Shown here one piece after another: positions 27,851 to 40,200 of a stretch of DNA of 64,000 nucleotides; position 1 is the first letter of the stretch; every line of letters starts with the position of its first letter. The DNA lies in NCBI RefSeq assembly GCF_017654505.1, contig NC_054535.1, positions 82,957,603-83,021,602 on the forward strand, in the 5' to 3' direction. The position numbers and the translations under genes are program-made. This DNA comes from Polyodon spathula (taxonomy: Eukaryota; Chordata; Actinopteri; Acipenseriformes; Polyodontidae). Below the pieces are notes generated by a model, which did no database searches, was not told where the DNA came from, and saw only the letters and a list, made by a program, of their open reading frames with translations.

Positions 27851-28978
27851 CGCAATTTGAATTCATTTGAGTAAAAAGAGATTCTCCTGCTGCTTTGCGA
27901 ACAGAGAATACATTTGAATACTGCCTTGAGAATCAGTGGAGCAGATATATAGAGACAAAAATTACATAATTACATAATTTGATGGCAAAAACAGGATTTG
28001 TATAAACAGCATTTCTTTTTTCTTTCATAGTGGCCCACATGCCAAATCCATCAGACAGATGTGGCTGGAGAGTTTACCTGTACGTGCCAGCTGGATTTGC
28101 ACTCAGCAATCTTGGAGGGACCTGAGCCAAGAATGACTGCTTTGAATTTAGAATGAGTTCATTCCTGACTGCTGGCACACTTAACAAGACTTCTACTCTG
28201 CACTCTCTTAATGGTCATTTAAAAACTATATATATTAGACTTGAAAATGAAACCAAAATAATAGTCTGGCACCTTTTTGTTCCAAAAGCTTACTTTTCTC
28301 GTTTCCTTTTTGAGATAAGGAGATTTGTTTGTGTCAAGAATAAACAGAAAATAATGTAACAATTTTTCACTAAGAAGCATAATTGCAAAAGAGATGATGG
28401 AGCCAACTTTTTTAATAGCTTCATAGAGCTTCTCCAAAGTCACCATGTTGGGTTACTTAGCAACACCAAAAGCTGTCCAAACAATGACAAGGGTTAAACA
28501 GCCATCCTGCTGAAACAAGATCTGTGCTTTAACACAATATTAAACCTTATCAAAGTAAAGTGTTCCGTTCTAAATTTTCAGCTGACAATTAATTTATGCA
28601 CCACCAGTTATCTACCCAGAGCATTAAATTCTTTCATACTCAGTGGTATTTCTGCTATTTGCCCATGGCGTGCTCACATTGCAGTTTCTGTAACTGTATG
28701 TCCCCAAACCTCTCCTGTTAGGATCCCAAAGCCTCCAGCTGGGTTGAAATGTGAGCTACACACATTTTTTCAACTGTGTTTGTCACTTACACTGTATGAC
28801 TGGCTATCCATGCTGCATATCAGGAAGTTATTTAAGTGGTAGATGAAAGCTCTACCGTGTGTAGACCATGATGGGAGTTATGCATCAGAAGCTCTTTAAT
28901 ATGAGCCATTAAAACTGTAAAAGTCTCTGAAGTAGCTAATCATGGAAAGAGAAAGGTATTGCAGGGCAGCTCTAAGGG
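27851..28978. other. Intergenic, no gene seen
   Basis: No recognisable gene or repeat. Confidence 0.45.
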
Positions 28979-28987
28979 AGGAGAAGG

Positions 28988-29557
28988 TAACATAAGAACA
29001 TAAGAAAGTTTACAAACGAGAGGAGGCCATTCGGCCCATCTTGCTCATTTGGTTGTTAGTAGCTTATTGATCCCAGAATCTCATCAAGCAGCTTCTTGAA
29101 GGATCCCAGGGTGTCAGCTTCAACAACATTACTGGGGAGTTGATTCCAGATCCTCACAATTCTCTGTGTAAAAAATGTGCCTCATATTTTCTGTTCTGAA
29201 TGCCCCTTTGTCTAATCTCCATTTGTGACCCCTGGTCCTTGTTTCTTTTTTCAAGCTGAAAAAGTCCCTTGGGTCGACACTGTCAATACCTTTTAGAATT
29301 TTGAATGCTTGAATTAGGTCGCCACATAGTCTTCTTTGTTCAAGACTGAACAGATTCAGTTCTTTTAGCCTGTCTGCATATGACATGCCTTTTAAGCCTG
29401 GAATAATTCTGGTCGCTCTTCTTTGCACTCTTTCTAGAGCAGCAATATTTTTTTTATAGCGAGGTGACCAGAACTGCACACAATATTCAAGATGAGGTCT
29501 TACTAGTGCATTGTACAGTTTTAACATTACTTACTAGCAAGTAACATTACTTACTAT
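28988..29557 (-). mobile_element. CR1-like LINE 3' end, copy 2, with target-site duplication
   Basis: Same family as 9289-9872 and close to it in sequence. A minus-strand frame of 132 codons (29527-29129) runs from [20 protein letters not shown] through [40 protein letters not shown] and TRTRGHKW before a frameshift near 29170. The 3' tail ends in the octamer pair TTCTTATGTTCTTATG. The insertion is bracketed by AGGAGAAGG at 28979-28987 and 29558-29566, a likely 9-bp target-site duplication. A short internal duplication (GTAACATTACTTACTA-like) sits at the truncated 5' end (about 29520-29556). Confidence 0.9.
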
Positions 29558-29566
29558 AGGAGAAGG

Positions 29567-31307
29567 GAGCAGGTTAGGTTGTGCGAGGTGAGGGAGGAAA
29601 AATAGACTGTGGCGGTACAACACTGAGTAAGCCAAAGTTATATTTGTTAGTTAGGTAGGCCTACAAAATAAAGTGGTTGTAATTCTATAAAAAATTTTAA
29701 AAAACCCTTACATTACAAGTCTGAGCATTTAGCAGCCACACCATACCCTACAACAACTCAGGGACACAAACATATCCTCTTAGATCGGCATAAAAAACAC
29801 TGGCCACTTAACCACTTTTTCCACCTGAATGTTCATAAATATATATATACAGTTTGTGCCATGACGTAGCAGCAAGTATCTACCGTCTGACCGTAGCCCA
29901 CTAGAGCCGGAAGCTGATGGTACTGAATCATTTTCTAATTCCAGTTTGAACTACACTGGCTTTTTTTTTTCATTACACTGCAATGTTTGCATCCCATTGA
30001 CTCTGGAAGTCAAAACTATAATTAACAAGGTGAAGTAGGATTTAATCCACTAAACCAACACATAAACTCACTTAATTGTACATAATACTGTAGTATCAGT
30101 CTCAGTATCTGCTAACTTCATTAAATGATGCTAATGGGATGTAGCAATGTGACAGAGCTGGTTACTGCCATGTCTCTGTATCACGTCATAAAGATATGTG
30201 TAGTGACATACGGTGCATTAAGTTTACAAGCATAAGGAGCTCTCCACAGCCCACAGGTTAGTGTCTATTTTAGTGAGGAGCAGCACTACAGTAACAGTAC
30301 CTGAAGAGAGAGACCACCATGCTAGTATATTAGAATTATAAGGAGAGAGTTATTTATATTAAAACAAGGAACTGCTTTTTTTAAAAAGAATAAATAATAA
30401 AAATACAGTGGAATCCATTTAAAAGACCCAAACATATTAAACACAGCCGCATTCATCACCTCATTACCTAACCGTCTGCCCAGTCGAGGATGGGGGTGGT
30501 GATTACATCAGCCTCACCTAATGCAAGGTACTGGCTACCCTTAACCCCAGTTTAGACAATTACATCAAATTTCCCTTCCATCTAAGAGCTCGACCAAACT
30601 ACTCTCAGCGTGCAGCACTACATTTACCCAGAAACATACCTCAAACCATAAAAGTAACAAATATGTAACATCAATTCTGTGTAACAATATAGTTTTTAAA
30701 CAATGTGGAAGTCCAATCTTAAAATAAACAATTACATTACAGGCATGTTAAAATTGATCCATGCGTCCATACCTTTGCATTATATAGCTTTATAATATAC
30801 AGGTTGTTCCTACACTTTACATATGTAAACACATATTTTATATAGTTTGACGATATTCTTCATATCATTTTTTTTAGATACATTGAAAATATGTTTTCTT
30901 TCCATATGGGTTTCCCCTGCCTCTACAATATAATATTTTAAAGTGGCTAATCATATTACTACTACTATTTATAATAATCATAACAAATACTAATAACAAT
31001 GATGATGCTCTGTATTCCAAAAAATATTTAAAGTGTCTCCAAATGTGCAAATAATACATACAGAAATAAAGTGAGAAAATCATATAAAATCTATAAACTA
31101 ACTTTGCCCCTGCAACACTGTTCAAATTGATTAGCTTAGGGGTGTTGTGTGCATTTATTATTGAAGATGGTTCATGACATTTCAAATATGAAGTCTCCAA
31201 AAGCTGGGAGATGTTTAGTAATTAGATAGAATGTAATGTATATGTCAGCTCCACTTTAACACTGTTTTGTGTGAATGACAGGGATTCTAAACAGTTCAAA
31301 CTAAGTA
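29567..31307. other. Intergenic, no gene seen
   Basis: AT-rich sequence without recognisable content. Confidence 0.45.
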
Positions 31308-31972
31308 CAGTGCAGTCCGTTTATAAGAATCACATCCATCCCGGGTGTTTTGATTCTTATAAGCAAACCGATATGATTACTGTGGTGCACAATGGCCTTT
31401 GAATTAAAATGACATTACAGTACAGTATTTTACTGTCACGTACCACTGCATTTAAGCATCTGTGGCTTACTTATTTTCTGTTGGGATGCAAATCTCACAG
31501 TTTTTCACTAAGCGGAAATGCAAGGCTCCGTAACCCCCTCCCTCCCCTCCCCTCTCCTCTGTACTCGGTATTTATTCATTGAAGGTGTATTCACTTTACT
31601 GAAACACATTTTCACTAAGAGAGAACACAAAAAACATACCTGCTCAATGCAGTGGTGCAGTCACATTTGATTACAAACAGTGTTTCCTGCATCATTGCAC
31701 TATCCATGATGTGTACGTACCTAATCACGTGAGATGTGACCAAATTCAAATTCAAAAACACCTTTATTGGCTGTACATGTCATTGGACTTGATCAAGTAC
31801 TGTATTACATGTAGTCAGTTTGCTCTGAAATGATTCTTATAAGCTGATTGCTTGACTATTACAAGTAGATTATTTTACATTGGTTAGTATAGGAACGATT
31901 TTGTCCCAGTGGTTTTGATCACCATATGCGGTTGATTCTTATATCAGTGATTCTTATAAACAAAGTACACTG
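31308..31972. mobile_element. Pogo/Tigger-like non-autonomous DNA transposon
   Basis: TA dinucleotides at 31306-31307 and 31973-31974 flank matching ends: left CAGTGCAGTCCGTTTATAAG and right, in reverse, CAGTGTACTTTGTTTATAAG, both followed by AATCAC. Subterminal copies of GATTCTTATAAGC or its variants occur four or more times. The 665-bp interior has no transposase, so it is a MITE of the Tigger/pogo type (the class assignment is by TIR style and TA target). Confidence 0.8.
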
Positions 31973-32221
31973 TATCTTGAAAAGGATTTTGTGGAGTTAG
32001 GTTTGCATTTACAGTATGTACTGTATATAGAATTAAGTGGATGCAAAGGAGAATCAGAGTCTGCGTCAAGGAAAAATATGTAAATTACTTCTCAGCATTT
32101 CAAATTAATATGGTTTGATTGTAAGCATTAATACTGCATGGCTATATGAGGGCACACATGAATTATGTCAAGGGTATTCACCTGGAATATCTTTGTATTG
32201 TGATTAGACATACTGTAGAAT

Positions 32222-32515
32222 TTCACCCAAACAGAGGGCTGAACGGAAAACTAAATGGAAAACTGCTGTAGAAGCCATTCAGATCTGTGTTGTCCTCCGG
32301 CACTATGGGTCTGTTGGCTTCGCTGTAGACCCGCAGCACGAAAAAAGACGACTCGGCAGGACACGTTTCGGAGGATGTATCCTGCCACCATATCCCAAGT
32401 TGGCACGGGAGTTGCAAAGGTGAACCGGGTTAAAAATAATAATTTGGCATTCCAAATTGGGGAGAAATCCGGGGTAAAAATCATTGCCAGTGACTAAGTT
32501 AAAGATTTTTTTTTT
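32222..32515 (+). mobile_element. SINE, degraded (same tail family as 48517-48860)
   Basis: Contains ACACGTTTCGGAGGA, GGTGAACCGGGTTAAAAATA and the tail TTGGCATTCCAAATTGGGGA, ending near a T run. The CTTCGGAGGACA / GGTGAGCCGAGCCTAAATAA / CAAATTGGGAGAAAA block at 48.7-48.8 kb is clearly the same family. Confidence 0.7.
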
Positions 32516-34069
32516 TCCAAAACTCTCAGATGTGTTCTCAAAAAAAGAGACCAATAAGCAGTCAATAAAATAATATACAGTCAATTCTTGTTAAAACAGA
32601 TTAGATATATTTCCTGAGAATGTAGATTTCTACATGGTCCCAGCTAAATGTAGCAGTTGCTTACCTGTATTGTAAAGCCCTTCTTATAATACAAATTCAC
32701 TTAACACAAATTTCCTGTTAGTGCTAATTATTTTGTAGCCCTTCCAGGGGAAAACTATTTCAAATAAATGAATTGCCCTAGTTTGAAAAGCTGAGTGCAA
32801 AGAATATTGGAAAATGTATTAACTTGCATCCAATTACAACCTCTGTTCTGTATTTTAGTGCTGTTTTGATCCTATGATGCATTTTGAATTGCCATGGTGC
32901 TCACGCATCAATGCCATTTCCATGAAGCACTGCAAAAATGTACACTATCCTTGCAACAAAAGTGGAGAGGTTAAACGCTGTGAATAATGTACCTCCATAG
33001 AAGAAAAAGAAAGATGTTGCTGCAGATTTCAACATCCCCACGAACACCTTGTAAATCATTCAGAAAACCAGGATACAATAATACAGGCCTATGAACAGCA
33101 AACTGTGGATGCAAGTCGTCAGTGTTTCTGTATAAGGAATAAACTGGTGCTGGAGTGCTACCAGCTGTATCAGTAACAATAAATTATAGCCTATAAAGGC
33201 AGACCTATAGGTGTGTAAACAACCATAATGTAGGGAAAGGATTTAAGATTACTGTTACTTATAATACTGCTAAATATGGGATTGTTCATCATTTTTATGA
33301 ACTTGCATTTTTATTGGAATAACAGCAACATTACATGTGCTGATCAAGATGTTCAGATTCATGATTTGTTCAGATTATTGTACGTAATCTGTACCATACT
33401 AAAATTACTAAAAAGTAAAAAGAAGGAGGAAAGGATTTTTGTTGCTAGGCATAATGTACTGACCTTGATTTACAGCAATCATATATGCTTCAAGTACTCA
33501 TCTGCTTGGGGGTTTCGTGCCTTATTGTTGGTGTCAGTAACTGCATGACGACCTTTGCCAAGCCATGTTTTAACATAATCTGGTTTAAGATGAAAAATAA
33601 GTTGAGTGTATGCAGCTTGTCGGACTCCTCAGAGAAGTTCATTATTTAATTTGATGGAAACCGTAAGGGTTCACATAAACTGACTTTGTTTGAAATGAGC
33701 ATGACATTGAAAGCCTAATAAATCTAAACTCAGACATAATAAAATTAATTATTTTTAAAATGAAAGCTGCAGTGTTCAACAAACTCCTACGCTGAACTAA
33801 AATAGTCTATGTATCACTGTCAAATAGACATGATGCTAGTACTATTGTACATGTGTAGTAAGCTGATCAGTAGGAAGCTATAAATTAAATTGTCATTATA
33901 TTTTAAGGAGTAAAACAGAACTTTAATAAAAACTTGCCATGAAAATTAGGTTAACCTTTTTTGTGCTTCAAATGTCATTTTAATTGCGTTTCTTTTTCAC
34001 ATTGCTACACTACTATTTTATGGTATTTGTAATTATTCTGAGTTGTTCTGGGCAAAATAGTAAGACAAA

Positions 34070-34072
<3 letters not shown>
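32516..34072. other. Intergenic, no gene seen
   Basis: AT-rich sequence without recognisable content. Confidence 0.45.

Positions 34073-34102
<30 letters not shown>
34073..34102 (+). repeat. A30 homopolymer
   Basis: Uninterrupted A tract; no recognisable retroelement body precedes it. Confidence 0.95.
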
Positions 34103-34106
<4 letters not shown>

Positions 34107-34828
34107 AAAACTCAAATAATTTCCAGGATAGTGATACAAAAGACAAATATACATATACTTCTAGTGTAATGGATGTCAGGGCATGAAAATACAAGGCAGT
34201 AATTTTATTCAGAAGATTGGGTGACATCATAACATTTAAGGCCTACAATTGCTGCTTTAAATTTTTAAGCCAGTCCTTTTGTTTATATTATCATTTAGTT
34301 TCTTTGTAGATTCTTTTTCAGATGTTTAACATTTAAACAAGGTGGGTGGTTTAGTCGTGTAATCCCTACATTCGGGCACTGGCTCCACGGAGGCCTAAGT
34401 AGGTCAGCTGGAGGTATATTCCTGCTCACATTATCAGAGGGGTACCCTTATTAAATTGAATTGCTTATATTTTGGGTACTAATTGGGGTTGTTTTTGATC
34501 AATCATTAGCAAATCATATGTGGGTTGGGTTAAAAATGGATGCTGTGGCAACCTGTTCCTGTGATGCTTATAATGGAACCACACTGTAATTCTTGAAAAA
34601 AAAACTAGGATTATTCTTGGCATTTCTTGTACATTTTAACATTCGATAAACATGGTCCCTTTGAAAATGATTAGAGGCCTGACAGATGTTATTTTGAAGT
34701 CAACGAGAAAATGATGAATTACAGTCTCAAGTGAATGTTATTTTTTAGATATAAATCTTTAAATTAGTTTCACTAAGGGACCAGAACGATAACACAGGCA
34801 AGAAAGTGAAGGTCACTTCCAACGTGCA
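34103..34828. other. Intergenic, no gene seen
   Basis: No recognisable gene or repeat. Confidence 0.4.
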
Positions 34829-35225
34829 AACAAGACTTCTCTGATTCCCATCATTCCAGTGGAATAAACAAAATGAAAACAGAAAACAAGACTTCTCTGA
34901 TTCCCATCATTCCAGTGGAATAAACAAAATGAAAACAGAAAACAAGACTTCTCTGATTCCCATCATTCCAGTGGAATAAACAAAATGAAAACAGAAAACA
35001 AGACTTCTCTGATTCCCATCATTCCAGTGGAATAAACAAAATGAAAACAGAAAACAAGACTTCTCTGATTCCCATCATTCCAGTGGAATAAACAAAATGA
35101 AAACAGAAAACAAGACTTCTCTGATTCCCATCATTCCAGTGGAATAAACTAAATTAAAACAGAAAACAAGACTTCTCTGATTCCCATCATTCCAGTGCAA
35201 TAAACTAAATTAAAACAGAAAACAA
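34829..35225 (+). repeat. Minisatellite, 56-bp unit x 7
   Basis: The segment GACTTCTCTGATTCCCATCA recurs exactly every 56 bases, at 34834, 34890, 34946, 35002, 35058, 35114 and 35170. The first five units appear identical; the last two carry shared changes (AAACTAAATT instead of AAACAAAATG) and the last also GTGCAA for GTGGAA. No long open frame crosses the units. Confidence 0.98.
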
Positions 35226-37171
35226 GTTGGCTGCTCCATTTATAGTACAGCACCTACAAATTAATATTAAACCATGTAAATATACTCACACCATGTAAAT
35301 ATACCATCTACCATGTAGTTATATTGCTAACTATGTAATTAGAGTCATGCAGATATACTGTAGTGCCAGATAAAACTTGAACCATAATTGCATTTGCCAT
35401 GGGCCAGTTCAAACACAGCACATCTTTATTACATTACTAATTCATACTGGTCACCACTGCACCAGCCACCACTGAGCTCACAACATCAACACAGATAGAA
35501 GGAACTGTAAATTATAAGCTTTGCATAAAAGCAATCCAGCAACACCACCTGGTAACCTTTGGCAAGATTACACTTGGCCAACACACACACTTACCTATTA
35601 CTGATGCTGCTTGTGTTTACTAATGTTGACCACTAGTAAATATTCCCTTGGTAACCAATCACTGCTACTTGATTATTTTCATATATAATACAATGATCAG
35701 GATGACCAAAGGCACTGTATATTATACTGACAGTCATTCAATAATAATAAAAGGAGCATTGTTTACTTGCTTTGTATAGGAAATATTCCATCACAGGAGC
35801 ATATTGGAAAATACGGAAACTGTATTTGTATAATATGGAATGTGACTTTATAAAATTTTTAATTTATATGAAAGAATTTTTTTTTTTAAATTTTAAAATA
35901 AATTCACTTTATACTTCAAATAATTTATTGGTAAGTGTTTACATGTTTTTAAATGTCTGATCTTTCAGAATTTCCTTGCATCAAGTGGAATTATGCTTAC
36001 CATAACATGAATCTGTTGGAATTAATTACTTCACAGAGGTACAGTATGAGGTATAGACTTTATATCATTAAAAAAAGATTTTTAGTCAAGGAGCATTATG
36101 TTTGTCAAGCTTCCTAGATAGAGAGATAGATATATATATTTTTTTATAAGTACTGCCTTGTAATGTAAACAAAAATAAAGTCAAATTAAAGAGCACTGAG
36201 TTTAGTAAAGTTGTTAAAATGTGTTTTACTATATTCTGCAATGCTGTAGTCATAACAGATGAATAAAATGGAACACAACCTCTTAAATCTTGCCAATCAG
36301 GTCCTAATGCAAAGATGATAATGATGGCCATCGCTGATTGTTTTCTTAATTTATTAAGAGACTGCTGTGAAATCATATATGACTAGTAAGAACCCTTGCA
36401 TTCTGAACCCAAAAATAAGTATACAAGGAAACTGGAAAATATGATTTTCAAGCCTGCTACTCCATCGGAAGTGAGGTCACTGCACTGTAGGTAAGCTGAG
36501 GGTTTCACTTATTTAAATAGCTTATTAGCAAAGGGTCTTTGTGCACCAAAATAAATAAAAAACTCAGAGAATACCTGAAATGGCCCAATGACATACTGGT
36601 AGAAATTCTCTTCAGGTCCCATAAAGCAGGCAATTACTGGAGGAGCTGGATTAGTTAGCACTTACACCACCCAGCTGTATTTCCTTTCAAAAACATCATA
36701 AATTTTTACAATTTTTCCATTTTTATCTCAGGATTAAAAGGCTGCACAGTTTTGAAAAATAACAGTTTTGGCATTAAGATCTGTGCCATATGTTTGAAAT
36801 ATAAATTAACAGCTAAATGTTTCAGATAAGAACAATAACCCATTTTCAACATATCTTCTCATTGTTTAAGACATTAAACACTGGAATTTTTTGCAGAAAT
36901 ATATGGCTGGATTATTTTTATTTTACCTTTATTTGGTATATGCATCCAGTCATCCATATCTATTTAATTCAATGGGCTGAAATGCCAAGGCATTACAGTG
37001 GCTATTATTAAAGTCACTCTGGATCCCTGGGGGAGGATACGAGGAGGAGCCTAATGTTGAAACCTTCTGAACCTAGGTGAGTGGACGCACACTTGTGTTT
37101 ACACTCAAGGACAAGCTTTCATTAAGTGTGGTGAGAATGTAACACAGATTTTATATATATACATACACACA
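35226..37171. other. Intergenic, no gene seen
   Basis: AT-rich sequence. Around 35265-35330 there are a few loose repeats of CCATGTAAATATA. Confidence 0.45.
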
Positions 37172-37245
37172 GAGTGTACAAAACATTAGGAACACCTGCT
37201 CTTTCCATGAAATAGACTGACTCTGCATTCATGCGGAATCTGCAT
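37172..37245 (+). mobile_element. Tc1-like terminal repeat, solitary
   Basis: GTGTACAAAACATTAGGAAC followed by ACCTGCTCTTTCCATGAAAT and AGACTGACT is the end of a fish Tc1 element I recognise. No transposase or second end follows, so only the terminus survives. Confidence 0.7.
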
Positions 37246-40200
37246 TTACTAGCATTTGTCTAAAAAGTGTTATCTAGATTATATTAGAAAAAAAGAACAC
37301 ATCTGTCATTGCACTGGACAAAGAGAGCACTCAATATCAATGAGATGAGTTTAAATGGAATGAGTTACATGCTGTAGTCCCACTTTTTGAGAAATTGGGT
37401 AATTTTTCCAAACTCAGGAGTTAAATATTAAATATTAAACTTTATTAAATGTACACATGTTCGGCTTTTCATTTTTGTCCAACCACTATATTGTAAATGA
37501 ATCGTTCATGTGAGGAAAAATTAAATTACACAAGATGTGTGCTACGTCATTTTGTTGTCCAGCCGGTTTTCAATGCTAAGGTATTGTATAATTAGCATTC
37601 TGTTATAACTTACAAAAAGTTGGAAAAAAGTAGTGACTTTTAAAATCTATTAATGTAGTTATCTGTAATTATGATTAGACCACGACCATCTCCTTTTCAC
37701 ATCAACTGTCCCAGTATCCCAACATCTTCCCCCAAACCTTAAAGTCCCGGTTTTATTAATTACGTAAACAATCGGCAATCATTTTACAAAATAATATTTT
37801 CATTTAGGTTACTATACTAATAAAAGTGAAATAATTGGAATACATCTCACTAAAGTTAAACGTGGCCACAAACTGGTTGTGCAGCAGTCAGAGGTTGTTA
37901 TTTTCTGTTTAATATGAAAACAGTAATAGTGATATAAGGACTATATTCAAATAAGAAGCCTTCTTTAAAAAACATCTGAATCTATGTATTCCGGTTCTGC
38001 TCTTTGGAAGTCTGGTCACCCTAACCGTAATGCATATTGTTTTTCCAGTAATTCCTAAAATGTACATCAAGCAGAGCCAGCAGCCTAGCAAAGGAGTCAA
38101 ATGAGTCAAATCTCCAGCTGAATATGATGAAAACAAAGACAAGAGTCATGATCACCTACAGATGTACTATGTTAGAGGTTAGCGGATTAAATATTTAATA
38201 CGGTACCTATTTTACACAAATCTGTAACCGAAAATGAAATTCTGCAGACATTCACTGGAAAACCTTGAAGTCAACCACATTCGTACCATAAAACTACAAA
38301 GTCCATATTTCATTTTGATATAGCTATCCTGGTGTATGAAAGTCAAACTAATTCATATGGCGTTCACGTGTTGCTTTTCAAGACCATACAATATTGGCCT
38401 TGTGCTGGAATGGGCTTTCCACCATATGGTTTAAATGCTGCACAGGAATCCTAACTGCAGACCAAACTGTACTTAGCAGCACTACCTTTTCTTCTGGAAA
38501 TAAAAAAAGCAGGCTTCTGCTTTATAATAGCAGCTTAATGAAGGAAATGTTTATTCATTCCAATTTCCTTAATTTGTGTTTTTCCACCTGCTATATCTAA
38601 TTTCAGCACATCAAACAACCTAATGAGTTGTAAATGCAAACAAAGCAGACACTGCACCTGATCAATAGCTAAATCAAATCTGAAATGAATCATTTGGAAT
38701 ATAGTATTTTTTTTTCTTAGTCAATGATTATTTTAACATGTACACAGTAGGCTGTATTCATAAAGGGTTTACTAGGTGTTTAACTTCAGCTGTGACTAAG
38801 AGTTACATGTGATGCAAATTGGAGTTAAGTATATCTGTCTAAATGGCCTTCAGTGAAACTTCATGCAACCAGTATTAAAAAAAAAAAAATGAAACATCCT
38901 TTCAGCTGTCTAAAAGTGAGAAAGGCTTTCTTTCTTACAGCTACAAGTGGCTTTGCTTGCAGTCAAGTCTAATCAATTGGAACTGCACATGGTGGATTAG
39001 CCAATTATGTAAAGGGTACCGCCCACCCAGTGCAGTTTGATTGACACTGCAATGTTGAGTGGAAACTTAAAAAAGAATATGGGAATTTAAAAGCTATGCG
39101 GTTCCGATCAGCATATTTTACATTTTGGGTCATTATTCTGACCCTTTCATTTTATTTTATTTTATTTTTTTTACTTACTTATTCCTATTCATCAGTGGAA
39201 AAATACACAGTAAAAATCAATAAATAAAAATTAAACAAAACTATCAACAGTAAGTGGTTTGATGGCTTGTAAAATTCACAAACATAACTAGAAAGATAAA
39301 TCTTATATTGTATATAGAAAGTCAACAAGTAGAAAATTAGTAAATACAAAAATTGTAAACACATGGCTCTGTTTCAATATGAAGTTGCATTGCGCATGAA
39401 AAAAACTGCACAAAACAAGTTGCATAAGTAACAAATAAATAATAAAGATATAAAGATTTGGAAATGCCCCCCCAAATCATATATTTGAATATAGTACTGT
39501 AAAGAATGTAGTTATCAAATACTGTGAAGTTATCCCAGGGATTTCAGAGCGCCTTGAGATGGGTGCGTTTGGACCTCATTGTCTCTGACTATTAAATTTA
39601 AAAAAAGATCATGTATTTTTGGGGGTTTTGTTTTGTTTTTATAATAATGCATTTGAAGTTAGCATGAGCATATATGCCTCACATTCTACAAAATACTTTT
39701 TTGTTGTTTTTTTTTTTTTTTTTTTTTCTGAAGGTGTCTGTCTCAAAATCCCAGGATTTGTTAATTTGCAAATGCAAACAAAAGAAAACATAATTAAAAT
39801 AAGTACATTGGGTTATTGTTTCCACAACTGTACATTGTTGCAACAAGCAGTCCATGTACTGATATATAAAGCTAAAGCTTTAGAGAGGTACCAAGGTATG
39901 CAATATACTATACATTGTGACATGAAAGGGGTGCAAGTCACAATGTGTTCACTATTTAACTGCAAAGTCAGTGTTCTAAGACCAGCTTATTAGTAAAAAA
40001 TAGCAGCCTTGAAGCGTTTGTTGTTGTTTAAATGTATGTTCTTATTGGGAGTCTGTTCAGTTGGCTGTGCTTGCCCCTGAACCACCTCTACTTGTGAACA
40101 CACCCCTCCTGATGATATTCTTCTATCAGGACAATCAGAGAATGGTACACTGCTGCCCTCTTTAGGACCAGCTATTCAAGAGATATCGGAGCACTCCATG

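Noticed and set aside
34829..35225. Regularly spaced direct repeats considered as a CRISPR array
   Set aside because: The entire 56-bp unit repeats with no unique spacers, in a vertebrate genome; it is a minisatellite. The same holds for the 38-bp array at 54635-55090.
39619..39993. 124-codon plus-strand frame
   Set aside because: Contains a T20-derived Phe run and no recognisable domain; no splice or promoter context.
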